Assembly: GCA_008638375.1 (NCBI GenBank)
Contig: CM018038.1
Location: 13,786,515-13,850,514 of the forward strand
Length of the DNA stretch: 64,000 bases
Source: Nyssa sinensis
Taxonomy: Eukaryota; Streptophyta; Magnoliopsida; Cornales; Nyssaceae
Direction: 5' to 3'
The notes beneath the pieces were generated by a model. That model did no database searches, was not told where the DNA came from, and worked only from the letters and a program-made list of their open reading frames with translations. This document shows, one piece after another, positions 43,001-56,300 of the stretch (position 1 is the stretch's first letter; each line of letters begins with the position of its first letter). The position numbers and the translations under genes were made by a program.

Positions 43001-44261
43001 GTTTTGCTATATGTCATGACACTCGCAAGAAAATATAATTTTATTATAGCATCATTTACATATATCGGATTTGTTTAATGGAGCAGGCAATTGTCAGAGA
43101 TGCTATCCTATCAAGGTGTAAAATTATTGCAGAACCTTGGGATTGTGGAGGCCTTTATCTTGTTGGGAGATTTCCAAATTGGGACCGGTAACTTCCGTTT
43201 ACCATAATTTATTTTCAAAGGTGTGTACTATGTAAAATGATAGATACATCAACTTTATTTTATTTTTTTGCATTGCATACTTGCATTTAATGGTGCAGAT
43301 GTATAGTGGAGCTTCAGTCTTTGGTTTGTGGACCAAAACTTGTTATAAAATATGTCCACACAGGTTGTCTTTAAGCTTTTAGATGTCATTGTAGATTGAT
43401 TCTTGAGATTCTCTTTTCCTAAGAAAATTTGAACTGATAAGAACGTAGTATCTATATGCATATATAATATAAATACCAATCCTTTCACCTCTCTAAGTAG
43501 CTTGAGAGACTGCTCTAGGAAGGCCAGATGATGCAAAATTTACTTACATGAGTCATCATCATTTTAGTCGGAGTCAGTTGTAACAACATCAATATTTTGG
43601 ACGATGTATTCAATATGTGAAGGATGCAAGTCGCCACTGCATGGCCATTAAGCCTCTTGATGAGATCATGGTCCCAAATTTTCAGGTGAACCACTTCGGG
43701 TTAATTTATTTACTGTGTTAACGAGTTCTGTACTAGGGCCACACCACTGTCTTTTTCCTCGCAATTTTTCTTCCTAATTTTTTGTAAGGTAGTTAAAATT
43801 TGGATCCTACAATGGATTGATGGGAGGGTTCTTAGGATCGGATCATAGGATCTCATTGAGAATGGCAAGATCCTACAAAATGAGAAAATTAATATCAACT
43901 AATATTTTTGGATCTTAAGGATCCTTAAAAATCTACATTGAATAAGTTTAAAACTCCTGAAAAAATTAAACAAGCATTTAGAATACAAAAGCTCACACTA
44001 GTCCTAATATTTTTTTGGTACATTAGTATAACAAATGTTTATTTATATAACATTTAACTAAAATAGCATATTAAAATATTATATGTATTAAAATATTTAA
44101 TTTACATGAGAAAAAAATTCCTATTTTAAAATATTTGGGTCATTCAACCATGAAAGACTTTATAACATAACCTATGACATAGGTAAAAAATTAACACTAG
44201 GGTCTATTTAGTATAAGAGATCAATTGGTTGAAACAAGCTTATTGAGTTTGTGTGCACGCA

Positions 44262-44304
<43 letters not shown>

Positions 44305-47300
44305 CTAATTAGCATAAAACTATTTTTTACATGGAAATATGGGTTAAATGACTTAAATTAACTAGTATAACATTTAACTAGGTCTAAAGCAAATTAAAAA
44401 TGTCATTCAAAAAGTCAAAATGCGAAGAAAGCTTTGACATAATTGTCTCACTTACGATATTTAAGTAGGCCTTCTATTTGTTTTATAATATTATTATGGT
44501 CTCAAATTGTAACTGGTCAAAGACACATGCGAGAGTAACATTATTGGCTATATTGTAGGATAGGTAAAATTTGTAGACTCAGAGTCAACTCGGGGTCATA
44601 GTGATTTCAGTGTAGTTAAAGGTGAAAGGCACCATTAAGGTACTAAAGTCTCACATTGCCCAAAAAGCGAGGTGACAAAAAAGCACTTGCTTGAGCGATT
44701 GCTAACTAATAAAAATAGTCAAAAATATATATTACACATTAAAAGTTAATTCATTCTAAGTTAACAATATATTATCATTATAATAACACTAAAAAGTTCA
44801 ATCTGAAAGTTACCTATGACGTATATAAGTGATATAACCATTTTAAGTTTTAGTATTTTTTTTTTTCCTAAATTAATATTCAAAGTTTTGTTATCTATGT
44901 AAATCTTATTTGTTAGTCCTAATAATACGGAAGACATTATAGGTCTAATCTCATAGAAATCTAAACTATTTCTCAAAAAATCAGGCCTATGTTGGGAAGA
45001 CTTTCCACATAGGTGATCGATTTGGCTGATGGAGTGAAGATGTTTCATAGTGGGTGGGCTTAGATTTTGTGAAGAGTGATGATAGTTGGCTGGTTATAGA
45101 AGATGAGATGTCAATCCTTAGAAATTTTATATGTTGGAACTTGGAAGTGTTACTTTCTCCAAACTTTTAATTTTTATAACATCTCAAATAATTTAACTGT
45201 TTATTAGGCTAATTTTATGTTTTGATAATAATACTTTTATTACTATAATAGATTGGATAATAATACTTCTAAACTATAACTATGTTATTTTATATTGACA
45301 TGATTCTTACAGAATTGTTAGTAAGTGTATAAAACACTATAAACAAAGGGACATACAAGTAAAATACATTACAATTAAAAAGGCCACAACCTGGTTGTCC
45401 CTTGCTTTACTTAAGGTGATCGCTTAGACGTCGCTTCTTTGAAGACGCTGGGCTTGGAACATGTTAAGGCGATATCACTGAAAATTGCCTTGTCCGATTG
45501 CCTAGGCGACGGGGCGATCGCCTTTGACAATACTGAGTGATTTTGTAGAGATTTCATAAGGATCTACCCTCTAGGGATTTTTAATAGGATCCGGATGGAA
45601 TTGGTATTTTTGGATTGTAAAATTGTAGAATCATAAAATCTAGATTGGGATTTTAACAACCATTATTCTTGAGTAATCTCTCCCACCTTTTTTTCTTTCT
45701 TTGAATTGGAAAGATGATGTAAGACACCTTTAGAAAACTCTCCACTGTTTGTCTATCTTTCTGCAATCCCTTTCGGTTTCTCTCTTGCTCAGCTCTTTCT
45801 CTACGCGATCTCTTCATAACCTTACAATTCGAAATTCTTATTGTCTCTCCTCTCTCTTTCAGATTTTTGAGGTTTGGCTTTGCTCTTTCCAGGTTGATTT
45901 ACAGGTTGAATGTGTGATGAACTCTTGTACTTGAGTGATTTGACCCCAATAAGTTAAGATGTTCGCTACTTCTGATGGAGAGATGGAGATGTTTGCTACT
46001 TCTGATGCGGGGTTCTAATTCAAAGCATGTTCACTCAAATAGGGGATAAATCATTTGATGTGGTTCAGGAGGAGGATGAGTCCGGCGAATTTTTTCAAAT
46101 CATTGAAAGGGGCCCAGGGGTTATTAGAAGGCTATGGGTGCTTAGATGGGAATTGGAATGGCTATGCAACACATTGGCGGCCTTCTCGACAGGGAGAAGA
46201 AGGGTGGTGTTCCCGATCAATGTTCATGGACGAACCCGAACCCTTTCCTTGTGGAAAGGATCAAATCGCGGAGGGAACTTCATGAGGTTGGAGGGCCGCT
46301 CTCCGAAAGGGATTCGCGTTATTTTTTTGCTGGAAGAAATGGCCCAAGGAGGATGGTTACTATATGCTCAAACATTCAGAATGCTAGGTTTATCAAAGCA
46401 AAAACCTACCCCTAGGAGAAAGGAAACTGACCTGGACATCTGTCGGCTTGAAGAATGGCCTACAGATCCAATCATGGTGGAAGCACATCCAGTTCATGCT
46501 AGGGAAGATATTGAGGTTCATTTGGGGACATGTGGAAGCCATCTCAAATTCCTCCGACGATGTTTAATCGGACGCTTTGGCGACTTGAACACCCCGGTTC
46601 CTGACGGAGATAAGATTCACAAATGGGCTCTGAAACACTGGGGGATTCAAGCCGGATTGAGGGTTCTTGATTTGAATGGCACTTGGTTTCTATTCGAGAT
46701 GCCATCGGAAGAGGCGGCTAACAAAATTTTGCAACGGAACAACTGGTTTTTCGAAGGACTACGGATGACTTTGCAACCGTGGTGCCCGTTAGGCTGTTGC
46801 TCGAGACTGGATGGAGAAGAACTCATATGGTTAAGAATGATGGGCTTACCAGCTTTTTTGTGGAGTTCAAAAATTTTCAAAGCCATGGGGGATCGCGACG
46901 GCCACTTAGTTGCTTTGGATAGGGATACGGTTGAACGGTGGCATCTGCAATGGGCGAGGCTTTTGGTCAGAGGTAGGCCGGAAGACGTCCCTGCTTCCTT
47001 CCACATCAAGTGCGGACAATGGTCCTTCTCCATTCCGATTTGGTTAGAATCTGGCCCAAAGTGCCTAGCAGTTGAATCACGATGGTCGGCGGATGCAGAG
47101 ATGATCGGAAAATCTGGGAATCCAGCTTGGGAAGCGCACGCGTTGGTGGCGCGTCGGAGAGCGAGAAAGCAGTCTGACAGGGGGACATGTGGCGATCAAC
47201 AAAGGCCTGTTTCTGGGACATGTGGCGATCGATGAAGGACTATCCCTGACCATGGCGCAGGGAATTTGAATTTGAATTTCAAAGTGAGTACGGCTAAGAG

Positions 47301-50300
47301 ATGGAAGAGGGGTGAGAAGAACATTCTAGAACAATCAAGAAAAAGGGGCACTGAGGATTTTGTTTCTTTTGAGGCTAACCAGAATGGGCCCCATGTATTG
47401 GGCCAGCACTACAGGAAAAAGGACCCTGCAAGAAGAGCAAGGCAGGTGCAGTGGAATAGGGCCCAACATTACGGAGGGTTTAAAGAACAAAAGGGGCCAG
47501 TCCAAACAGGGAGCGTTGAACCCAGTTCGGGCCACACTCAGCCCAGCTCGGGGTGCATAGCTAGGCACTCTCCTACTAGGTTGGACCAAGGTGTTCCTTA
47601 TTCGGCCCAAAATTCTGGCAGATTGTATGGTTGTAGGGGGCCAGCCCAATTGGGAGCCTTTAAGACCTGTTCGGGGCGCAAGGATAGGCATTATAATCCT
47701 TTCTCTCCCTTGACAATCATTGAGGCAAGCGGTAAGGAGACGGCCCTTGCGTTCATCGTCTCCCCCAGGAGGCCTGGGATAGAGAAGAAGAAACCCAGAG
47801 GAAGCTCGGCCAAACAGAAAGAGCCAGAGGAGGACATGTCAGTGGGACAAGACTCTGATCGCAGTAGTTTGATGGATGACGAAAAGGAATTTCTTCAATA
47901 TTTAGAGAGCAGCTACTGTGCTAATCCCTCTCAACATCAGTGGGAAACAGAATGTTCCTTTATGGCAGAAGCTGAACTGAATTCAGTTCAGAGCACGAAC
48001 CCTATGTTAATGGATCAAGCGGGTGAGATGATTTTTGCGAAATCAGGTTCTGCCAGAGAATTTAGCAGACTACCAACCGTTAGCAGTGGTTTTGCCGACG
48101 GACTATTCTCATGCTTCCAATCAAATTCAAGAGTAGGCGCTATCCACAACGCTCCTGTATCGTCATCAAACCGTAATGGATGACTGGGTGCTCCGAAAAA
48201 TGGGAAAAGTGAGCAAAATTTTAGGGGTTCCGTGTGCAAGTTTTGAGGACCGCATGGTGGAGTTATTTAGAGAAATTGTGTTGCGCAATTCCCTGTCTAA
48301 AACCAGTCCTAGAACAGCTACCGAGAACGACAAGGAGAATAAGTTAGCAAAACGCCTGAGAAGAGTGATGAAAGAGCTGTCTTGTTCAATCAATTATGGG
48401 GGCAGCAAGGAGATGCAGGTTCTCACTGATGGCACTGAGACGTCTTAGTTTCTATGCTTTTAAAAATCTTATCTTGGAATGTGAGGGGTTTAAATGATCC
48501 GGACAAACGAGCAGTTGTTAAAGGATTATTACGGGATTGGGGGCCTGCAATTATTTGCCTTCAGGAAACTAAGTTGGGGAGTATTTCGAGAACCTTTATT
48601 CGTTCCATTTGGGGGTCCAGATGGATTAAGTGGGTTGCTTTGGATGCCCAAGGTATGGCTAGAGGTATTTTAGTGGCGTGGGACTCGCGGTTGATCAATT
48701 GTATTGAGCATAGAGTGGGAGAGTTCTCTATCTCTTGCAAATTTAACTTGATATCCAACTCATTAGTGTGGGGTTTCTGTGGCATTTACAGGCCAGTGAT
48801 TAATGGTCGCAGGGGTTTATTTTGGGATGAGTTGCAGTCGTCGTTATCCTCCTGGCAAGTCCCTTGGTGTATAGGGGGGGATATCAACGTGTTCGGAACC
48901 CGGATGAAAGATTGGGGGGTGGAAGGTTGACTTCGGTTATGAGGAGCTTCAACAAGTTTATCAACTCCCAAAGCTTGGTGGATCTCAATTTGGAAGGAGG
49001 AAGATTCACTTGGTCCAGAGGAGACCACCAGACGACTATGTCTTGGTTGGATAGATTTTTGGTTTCCCACAACTGGGAGGATGTCTACCTAGGTATCTCC
49101 CAAAAGTGTCTCCCGAGGCCCTGTTCTGACCATCACCCTATCATGCTGTCATGCGGGGGCTTTAGCGCTGGAAAGAGCCCCTTCAAATTTGAGAACATGT
49201 GGCTTGAAACTGATGGTTTTGAGGAGTTGGTGAAAAATTGGTGGGATTCTTATAGTGTGACTGGGTCTCCAAGCTACTGCCTCGCCAGGAAATTGAAGCT
49301 CCTTAAAGCTGATTTGAAGAAATGGAACCACGAGGTCTTTGGCTCGCTCCAGGTTAGAAAGCAGTCTTTGTTGACCAACCTTTTGGAGCTGGATAGGGAG
49401 GATCAGCTGGGCTCTCTTTCTACTGAGAAAAGGGTTGAGCGGGAAGGCTTGAAGGGACAGATTGGGAAGATTCTCAAGATGGAGGAGATCCTTTGGAGAT
49501 AGAAATCTAGGGCTCTTTGGCTTAGAGAGGGAGACCGTAACACTAAATTCTTCCACACAATGACCTCTTCCCATTTCAGGAAGAACTACATCTCCTCCAT
49601 TGCTATTAATGATCAGGTTCTCACTGAGAATGATTCCATTAGAACAGGCATTGTTGATTTCTTCTCTAGCCTTTACTCAGAGCTGCACAGTTGGAGACCG
49701 AGGGTGGATGATCTATGCTTGGACAGACTAAATGGGATGATTCCTCAAACCTGGAGATTCCATTTACGGAAGATGAAGTGATGAGAGCCTCAGAGGCTTG
49801 CCATGGGGATAAAGCCTCAGGTCCTGACGGTTTCACTATGGCTTTTTTTAAAAATTGCTGGGGCGTCCTGAAAGTAGATATTTTGGCGGTCTTTGAGGAT
49901 TTCCACAGGGAGGGGGGTTTTGAGTGTAGCCTCAATGCTTTTTTCATTGCCCTCATTCCAAAAAAGGAAGGAGCTTCTAACATCAAGGAGTTTCGTCCTA
50001 TAAGTCTTGTGAGCAGTGTGTACAAGCTGATTACAAAGGTCCTTTCCTTAAGGATGAAGAAGATTATGGGCAACATCATCTCTCTCAGTCAGCATGCTTT
50101 CGTGGAAGGCCGTCAAATTTTAGATGCGACTCTCACTGCTGATGGATGCATCGATTCTAGGAGAAAGCAGAAAAGGAAGGGCTTTGTTTGTAAGCTGGAC
50201 ATTGAGAAGGCTTTTGACCATGTTAGCTGGAGCTTCTTAATAAGTATGTTGGCAAAGATGAGCTTTGGGGCCAAATGGAGAACGTGGATTCAGTCATGCA

Positions 50301-53300
50301 TTTCCACAGTATCTTTCTCGGTTCTTGTCAATGGTTCCTTTGCGGGTTTCTTTCGTTCTTATAGAGGGTTGAGGCAGGGAGATCCTCTTTTCCCTTATCT
50401 CTTCGTGATTATTATCGAGGCATTGAGTCGCTTTCTGGTGCGCGTGGAGAAGGTTGGTCTTGTTAAAGGTTTTCAGTTGGGGAATAGCAGAGGCGGTGGA
50501 GTTGTTATTTCCCATCTTTTGTTTGTTGACGATACCATCATTTTCTGTGACCCTACAGTCCGCCAGCTTTGCTTCGTTCGGTGCATTCTTGTTTGCTTTG
50601 AAGCAGTGTCAGGTTTGCGGATTAACCTTTCAAAAAGCAGCATTTCTCTGGTTGGGTTGATTCAAGAGTTGGATTTGCTAGCTAGCACCTTGGGATACAG
50701 AGTGGGTAGTTTTCCCTCGGTTTATCTGGGCCTTCCGTTGGGGGCTTCTCCGTATTCCGTTGGGGTATGGGATCCAGTGGTTGGAAGATTTCTCAGCAAA
50801 CTGGCAGGTTGGAAAGCTCAACTTCTATCTAAGGGAGGTAGACTCACCCTTGTCAAAAGTACCCTGGCCAATCTCCCAACCTATTTCATGTCCCTTTTCC
50901 CCATCCCGAAGACTGTGAGCAGGAGGCTTGAGAAGATTCAGAGGGATTTCTTATGGGGCCATGAAGGGGAGAGCAAAAAGATTCATCTAGTTGCATGGGA
51001 AAAAATTAAGAAGCCGGTGAACCACGGGGGCTTAGGGGTCAAAGACTTGGGTACCTTCAACACTGTCATTTTAGGGAAATGGTTATGGAGATTTGGGGAT
51101 AGAAATGGGGAGCTCTGGTAGGAGATCATTGCTGCTAAGTATGGGTGTGATGCTGGAGGGTGGTCCTCGGGCAGTGTGGAGGGGGCAAGGGGATGTGGTC
51201 TCTAGGGTTACATTAGAGATGGATGGTCGATTTTCATGGCAAGGTGCCGCTTTTTTATCGGAAATGGTGGTAGGGTGAAATTTTGGGATGACGCCTGGAC
51301 CGGGGACGAGTCACTGCGGGTGAAATTCCCTAAATTATACAGCCTGACTAACAACAAAGAGGCTTAGGCAAGCGAATATTTGAAGAGAGTTGGAAACACA
51401 CTTATTTGGGCTCCCCGCTTTAGGAGGGATTTCTTTGATTGGGAGCTAGAAAAGGTGGGCTCTTTCCTTCGTTACCTCAATGACTTCCGGGCTAGAGAGG
51501 ATAGGGAGGATGCGAGAGATTGAAGGCCAGATAAGAAATCTTTTTCTGTCCGTTCCTACTACAAAAGCATGTTAAATTCAGTTAGCTCTCCCTTTCCTTG
51601 GAAGCTCGTTTGGAATTCAAAAGTCCTCCCTAAAGCCTCTTTCTTTGCTTGGAAAGTTTCTTGGAAGGCAATTTTAACGGCGGACAATTTGAAAGAAAGA
51701 GGATTTAGCAAAGAAAGAGGCTTTAGGGGGGGACTTTTGAATTCCAAACGAGCTTCCAAGGAAAGGGAGAGCTAACTGAATTTAACATGCTTTTGTAGTA
51801 GGAACAGATAGAAAAAGATTTCTTATCCGGCCTTTTGGCTAGCAGATGCTGTCTTTGTAAGAACGCGGAGGAAATGGTAGATCACTTGCTCATTCACTGT
51901 CATGTCTCCTAGAGCTGTTGGAACATTATTTTTGCTTTGTTTGGCTTCTCTTGGGTGATGTCAGGCACAGTAAAAGATCTCCTATTGACTTGGGAAGGTT
52001 GCAAACTCCCAAAGGAGATTAGGAGAGTTTGGAGAATTGTCCCAATTTGCCTCATGTGGAGCCTCTGGACTGAAAGGAACAACTGAGTTTTTGAAAACTT
52101 GGAGCTCGCTACTCCTCTCTTAAAAGACTCTTTTTTGCGTTTATTATTTTTTTGAGCCAAAAAGGCTTTTCCTGTAAATGTCTCTTCTTTTGTAGATTTT
52201 TTGTATTCTCAAAATCAGTTATAAGCTTTTGGGGCTTTTGCCCTTGATGCCCTTCTTGGGCATCATTATATATACAAATTTTACTTATCAAAAAAAAAAA
52301 GAAAAAAAAAGACACCTTTAGAAAAATTTAAATAGAACTACCTACCATTGATTTTATGGTGGTTTATGTTATAGAGAGCTTGTAGGTTTAGGGTTCCAAA
52401 GAGGTTTTTTGGTTGAAATCGACTTAATTTCAAAACTGATAAGTTATATCATTTTTAGGGAAGGTGTCAAAAATTTTGGACAGAAGTATTTTAAGGTTTT
52501 ATGTGTGAAATGAAAGGCCAACAGGTATGAGAAACGGTTATGGTTGATTATAGCTTGATATAGTAGGGTTTGGCTGCTTAAATAGTGTCTAAGATAGAGT
52601 TGTAAATACTAACTTGGGAAAATAGTGAAATAAGAGAACTAGAGGATGAGAAGAATCTAAAATCTTTCCAAGAATTCTTGTGCTTCAACCTCGCAAGGGT
52701 TGAGCCAAATCACATGTCAAAATTTCAAATTCTCATAGTTCAACTCTATCAAAATAAAGAGATTACATTGCTATTTATAGGTCAAGTGTTGCATGTGTAA
52801 GAAAGCAAAAAGGTCTACCAACCACCTCATGCTTCATAATATGGTTTCTATAGATGTTGGTTTATGCTCTATGTTGTTTTGGGGGTATTTTGGATCATGC
52901 CTAGGTTAGTGAAGGACCTTTCGTGGATTTGGGTTCTAGCAAACTTGGAGGGAAGCACCTCTTTATGTGCTTTGGTGGGTACGTAATTGGCACACTTTTG
53001 AAGAAGAGGAATTTCCTAGTCATAAGTTAAAGAAAAAATTGTGGATACTTTATACTTTTGGGTTTTGAGGAAATACTATTCTTTGTATACTTTTGTTGAT
53101 ATGTTGGGCGAGATGAATTGTAAAGCTGAGATCTTGTAGGTCTCTTGCTTTATGCTTGTAGATGGGTTGTGTTGAGAGAGCTTGATATACATTGTTGGCC
53201 CATTCTCTAACAGTTTAAGCTTTTAGAGCAATTGGTTGTTTAACATGGTATCAAACCTTTGGTTGTCAGAGGTCTTGGGTTCAAGTCTCTCCATTTGCAT

Positions 53301-56300
53301 TTATTCTCCATTTGCATTTGCATTCCTTTCTAACTATGGTTTCTTTGTCTCTCCACATGCGACCCCGAGAGAGCTTGATATACATTATTGGTCCATTCTC
53401 TAACAATTTAAGCTTTTAGAACAATTGGTTGCTTAAAAGGTTGCACCCCTTATGGCGCTTTTGTTTATAATACATCTTGCTTATAAAAAAAAATGGTTGG
53501 TAGGCTTTCCTACCTCGATAAGATTATGATTTATAAAATAAAAACTATGAAATGATGACCAAATAAAACTCAAATAACATAAGTGGACTTAAATCAAGAC
53601 CCGTGGACCACAACTCCGTCCCATGTTCAACAAATCTGAAAATTACCAAAAACACCTTGACTAATAGAACTTAATAAAATATTAATAATCTGTCCAACAG
53701 CATGTTAACCTACACTTCACATAAAATAAGACATGATTTGGACCTAAACTCAAATATGTGGGGTCCCAAGCATGCTTTATGTGAAATTCCCAACTTCCCC
53801 TTCCTAGTATTTTCCGTGCGACAACACTTAGGAATAGCGAAACTTCTTTTTTTGATAAGTAAATGTATTGTAATACGAAAAAGCTCCAAGAAGGGGGCTG
53901 CCCATGTAAGCAAGGTGAATACATAGACTGTAACCTTACATCATCTTTATGTCGCTCAAAAACTCTACAGATCTATTGTAATATTATACAATCCAAAAAT
54001 ACGAAGGATGTATCAATATTCCTTTCAACTCCACCAAAGTCCTCTCTTTCCCTTCAAAAATTCTCCTATTGCATTCTTGCCACATGCACCACATAAGGCA
54101 AAGGTGTTGTGTACCACACCTGACGGCTCCCTTTGCACTTCCCCTACCTCTCCAACGCCTAAACAAGTCCACAACCCGCTCCACATCATGTAAACGATGC
54201 TAAAAGGCGAGAACAGCTTACTCCAAAACTCCTGAACCAATGGACAATGCAAGAACTAATGATTCATTGACCTCATCAGCAGAATACATACAACACCTAT
54301 TCATCACCTGAAAGCCACTTTTCTTCAGGTTATCTGTTGTCAAAATGGCTTCTAGCACCGCCGCCCACACAAAAAGAAAATTAACCTTCAAAGGTGCCTT
54401 TGTCTTCCACATGCTCTTTGTGGGAAACATATCCTCTCTGTCCTCTATTAGCATCCCATAAATGTACTGAACAAAGAATAATCCTCTACTATTTGGCCGT
54501 CATCTCATGCTGTCCTCCTTGCTGGTCTTTATCCTACAACCCTCCAAAAGCTGAAGAAGCACTGAAACAGAATCAACTTCCCAGTATTGAAAACATCTCC
54601 TGAAGCAGCATTCCCAAACAACGCCATTCATCGAAGTAGAAACAATATCCACCATTGAAGCATTTACCTACTCTGAGATAGCAAAAAGATCCAGAAACAT
54701 GTCGTTTAGGACTACACCCTCACACCACTTATCATGCCAGAACTTTACATTATCACCCGTAACTATCACAAACTCCATGTTTACCATCCTCCAATACAAA
54801 AGAGTGTAGGGTATGCCCATCCGGGGTATGCTCATCTATATTCTTGTAGGTTGCGGAGTTTAAAAAAACTTAAGATGAGCAAACACCAGGTTGAAGAGAT
54901 TATAAATATTTCTTCTTAAAGTATTATGATTTATAGGGTCACTACTTTTTTCCTAAGCTCCGAGTAATGGTTGTTCTCTTTAAAACTGAACTGAGCAGTT
55001 CATATACCTTTTAAAAGTTATTATGCCAGTTTCCCTTTAGGATTAGTGGTGTTTGAGTTGAGTAGGGTTCATGACATGTTTGGACTATGAACTATGGCAT
55101 TTTTCTCTATACATTCTGTTGCCTTTCTGTGTTCCACTGTGGTTGGTGTTCAGTCCATGATTCTTGTGTGTTGAGGTTATGCTTGACCTAAGTTGGGTGA
55201 TGCAGTCCAGGAGGCTAAGAACTAGCTGATTTGCAGATGCAGGAGAAATGGAGCTTTCTGGCTGCTTCAAATACAACTGTGCTAGATTCTAACATTGATC
55301 AGAAGGATGACTCGAAAATCCTCAAATCAGGGGAGGTGGAAACAATCAATGGCTCTAAATGGGGAATATATCAATCTGCCCAAGCCTTATATTTTGATTG
55401 CCAGGGAGAATTTATCCCCCAATACACACAAGTGTTGGAAAAATTAATAAAATTCCAGACTCTCATTTTATCCATTCACTCATCCAATATGTATATTGTA
55501 TAGTTGGTACAATAGAAGAGATGCATTGAAAATAGACACTACAAATTCCAAAGGAATATATATCGTTTGATGTTCAAGAAATTAGAAATAACATTCTACA
55601 AAGACTCCATAAATAATTTCCTACCAAATAAGACCTTTACAGCTCGTTAGTTGTGGAGGAAAAATGGAAGGAAGAAAGGGGGAGGGATGGAGAGCATTTC
55701 TTCAGATGGTAGAGGAGAAGAACAAAGGGAAAGGAAGGGAAAAGGGAAACCCCTTCCCTTGAGCTCACCATATTCCTTCATGTCAAAAGTAGGAGGAAAG
55801 GAGGGAAAGGGCTCCCCTCCTTTTTTTCCCCCTAAAAAATATCTTTTTTTCAAATATGGAAGGGTGTGATAGTAAAATTGCACAATATTCTTACCTTTCC
55901 TTCCTAATTAACCAACCAACGAGAGGCTCCTTACCTTCCCTTCCTTTAGTTTTCCGTCCTACTACAAATGGAGCATTATACTTCCCAACAACTCTGTAAA
56001 ATCTTGTTGACAGGCTGCAATGAGCTGGGCTTGGAGTAGGGCTCTGCAGCTGTTTGGGCCTATTATTACCAACCACGCACAAGTAGGTATGGCTTGCTAG
56101 AATGGGCTTATTTTGTGCTTGCTTCATTGGGGCTCGTGTCATCTGGTATTTTACTCTTTCTGTAGCAGTTTATGGAGTGTTGATTATGTGTGTGAATTTT
56201 TGAAGTCAGGCACCAAACACTTTGACAAATCTCAGCCAACTGGGATGGTCATTTCATATTTCCTGGAGCCTTGGTTTCAGTTATCAAACTAAATGCATTC

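Larger units (their letters stand above)
43786..45652. repeat. Old inverted-terminus repeat hosting a nested hAT MITE
   Basis: GTTAAAATTTGGATCCTACA at the left and the inverted ...TTGTAGAATCATAAAATC...GGGATTTTAAC at the right, with GGATC motifs throughout, suggest a diverged MITE. The element 44608-45535 lies inside. Boundaries approximate. Confidence 0.4.
45738..52308 (+). mobile_element. Full-length L1-type LINE, decayed (6.57 kb)
   Basis: Bounded by 17-bp target duplications AAGACACCTTTAGAAAA (45721-45737 and 52309-52325). A 5' leader (45738-46026) is followed by ORF1 (DUF4283 type), ORF2 (endonuclease, reverse transcriptase, zinc-binding zf-RVT) and a 3' UTR ending TTTTACTTATC plus an A-run. 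No RNase H domain seen. At least three frameshifts, five stops and a 128-bp inverted duplication make it inactive. Same strand as ISA3, intron 13. Confidence 0.95.

Noticed and set aside
46647..47033. 128-codon minus-strand ORF
   Set aside because: Antisense shadow of the DUF4283 region of ORF1.
47335..47691. 118-codon minus-strand ORF within the LINE
   Set aside because: Antisense shadow of ORF1, no domain.
52801..53520. CTACCAACCACC and TGGTTGGTAG as target duplication of the LINE tail
   Set aside because: They are in inverted, not direct, orientation.
55231..55503. 90-codon ORF with ordinary amino-acid composition
   Set aside because: No recognised family, no partner exon in phase; kept only as unexplained sequence.
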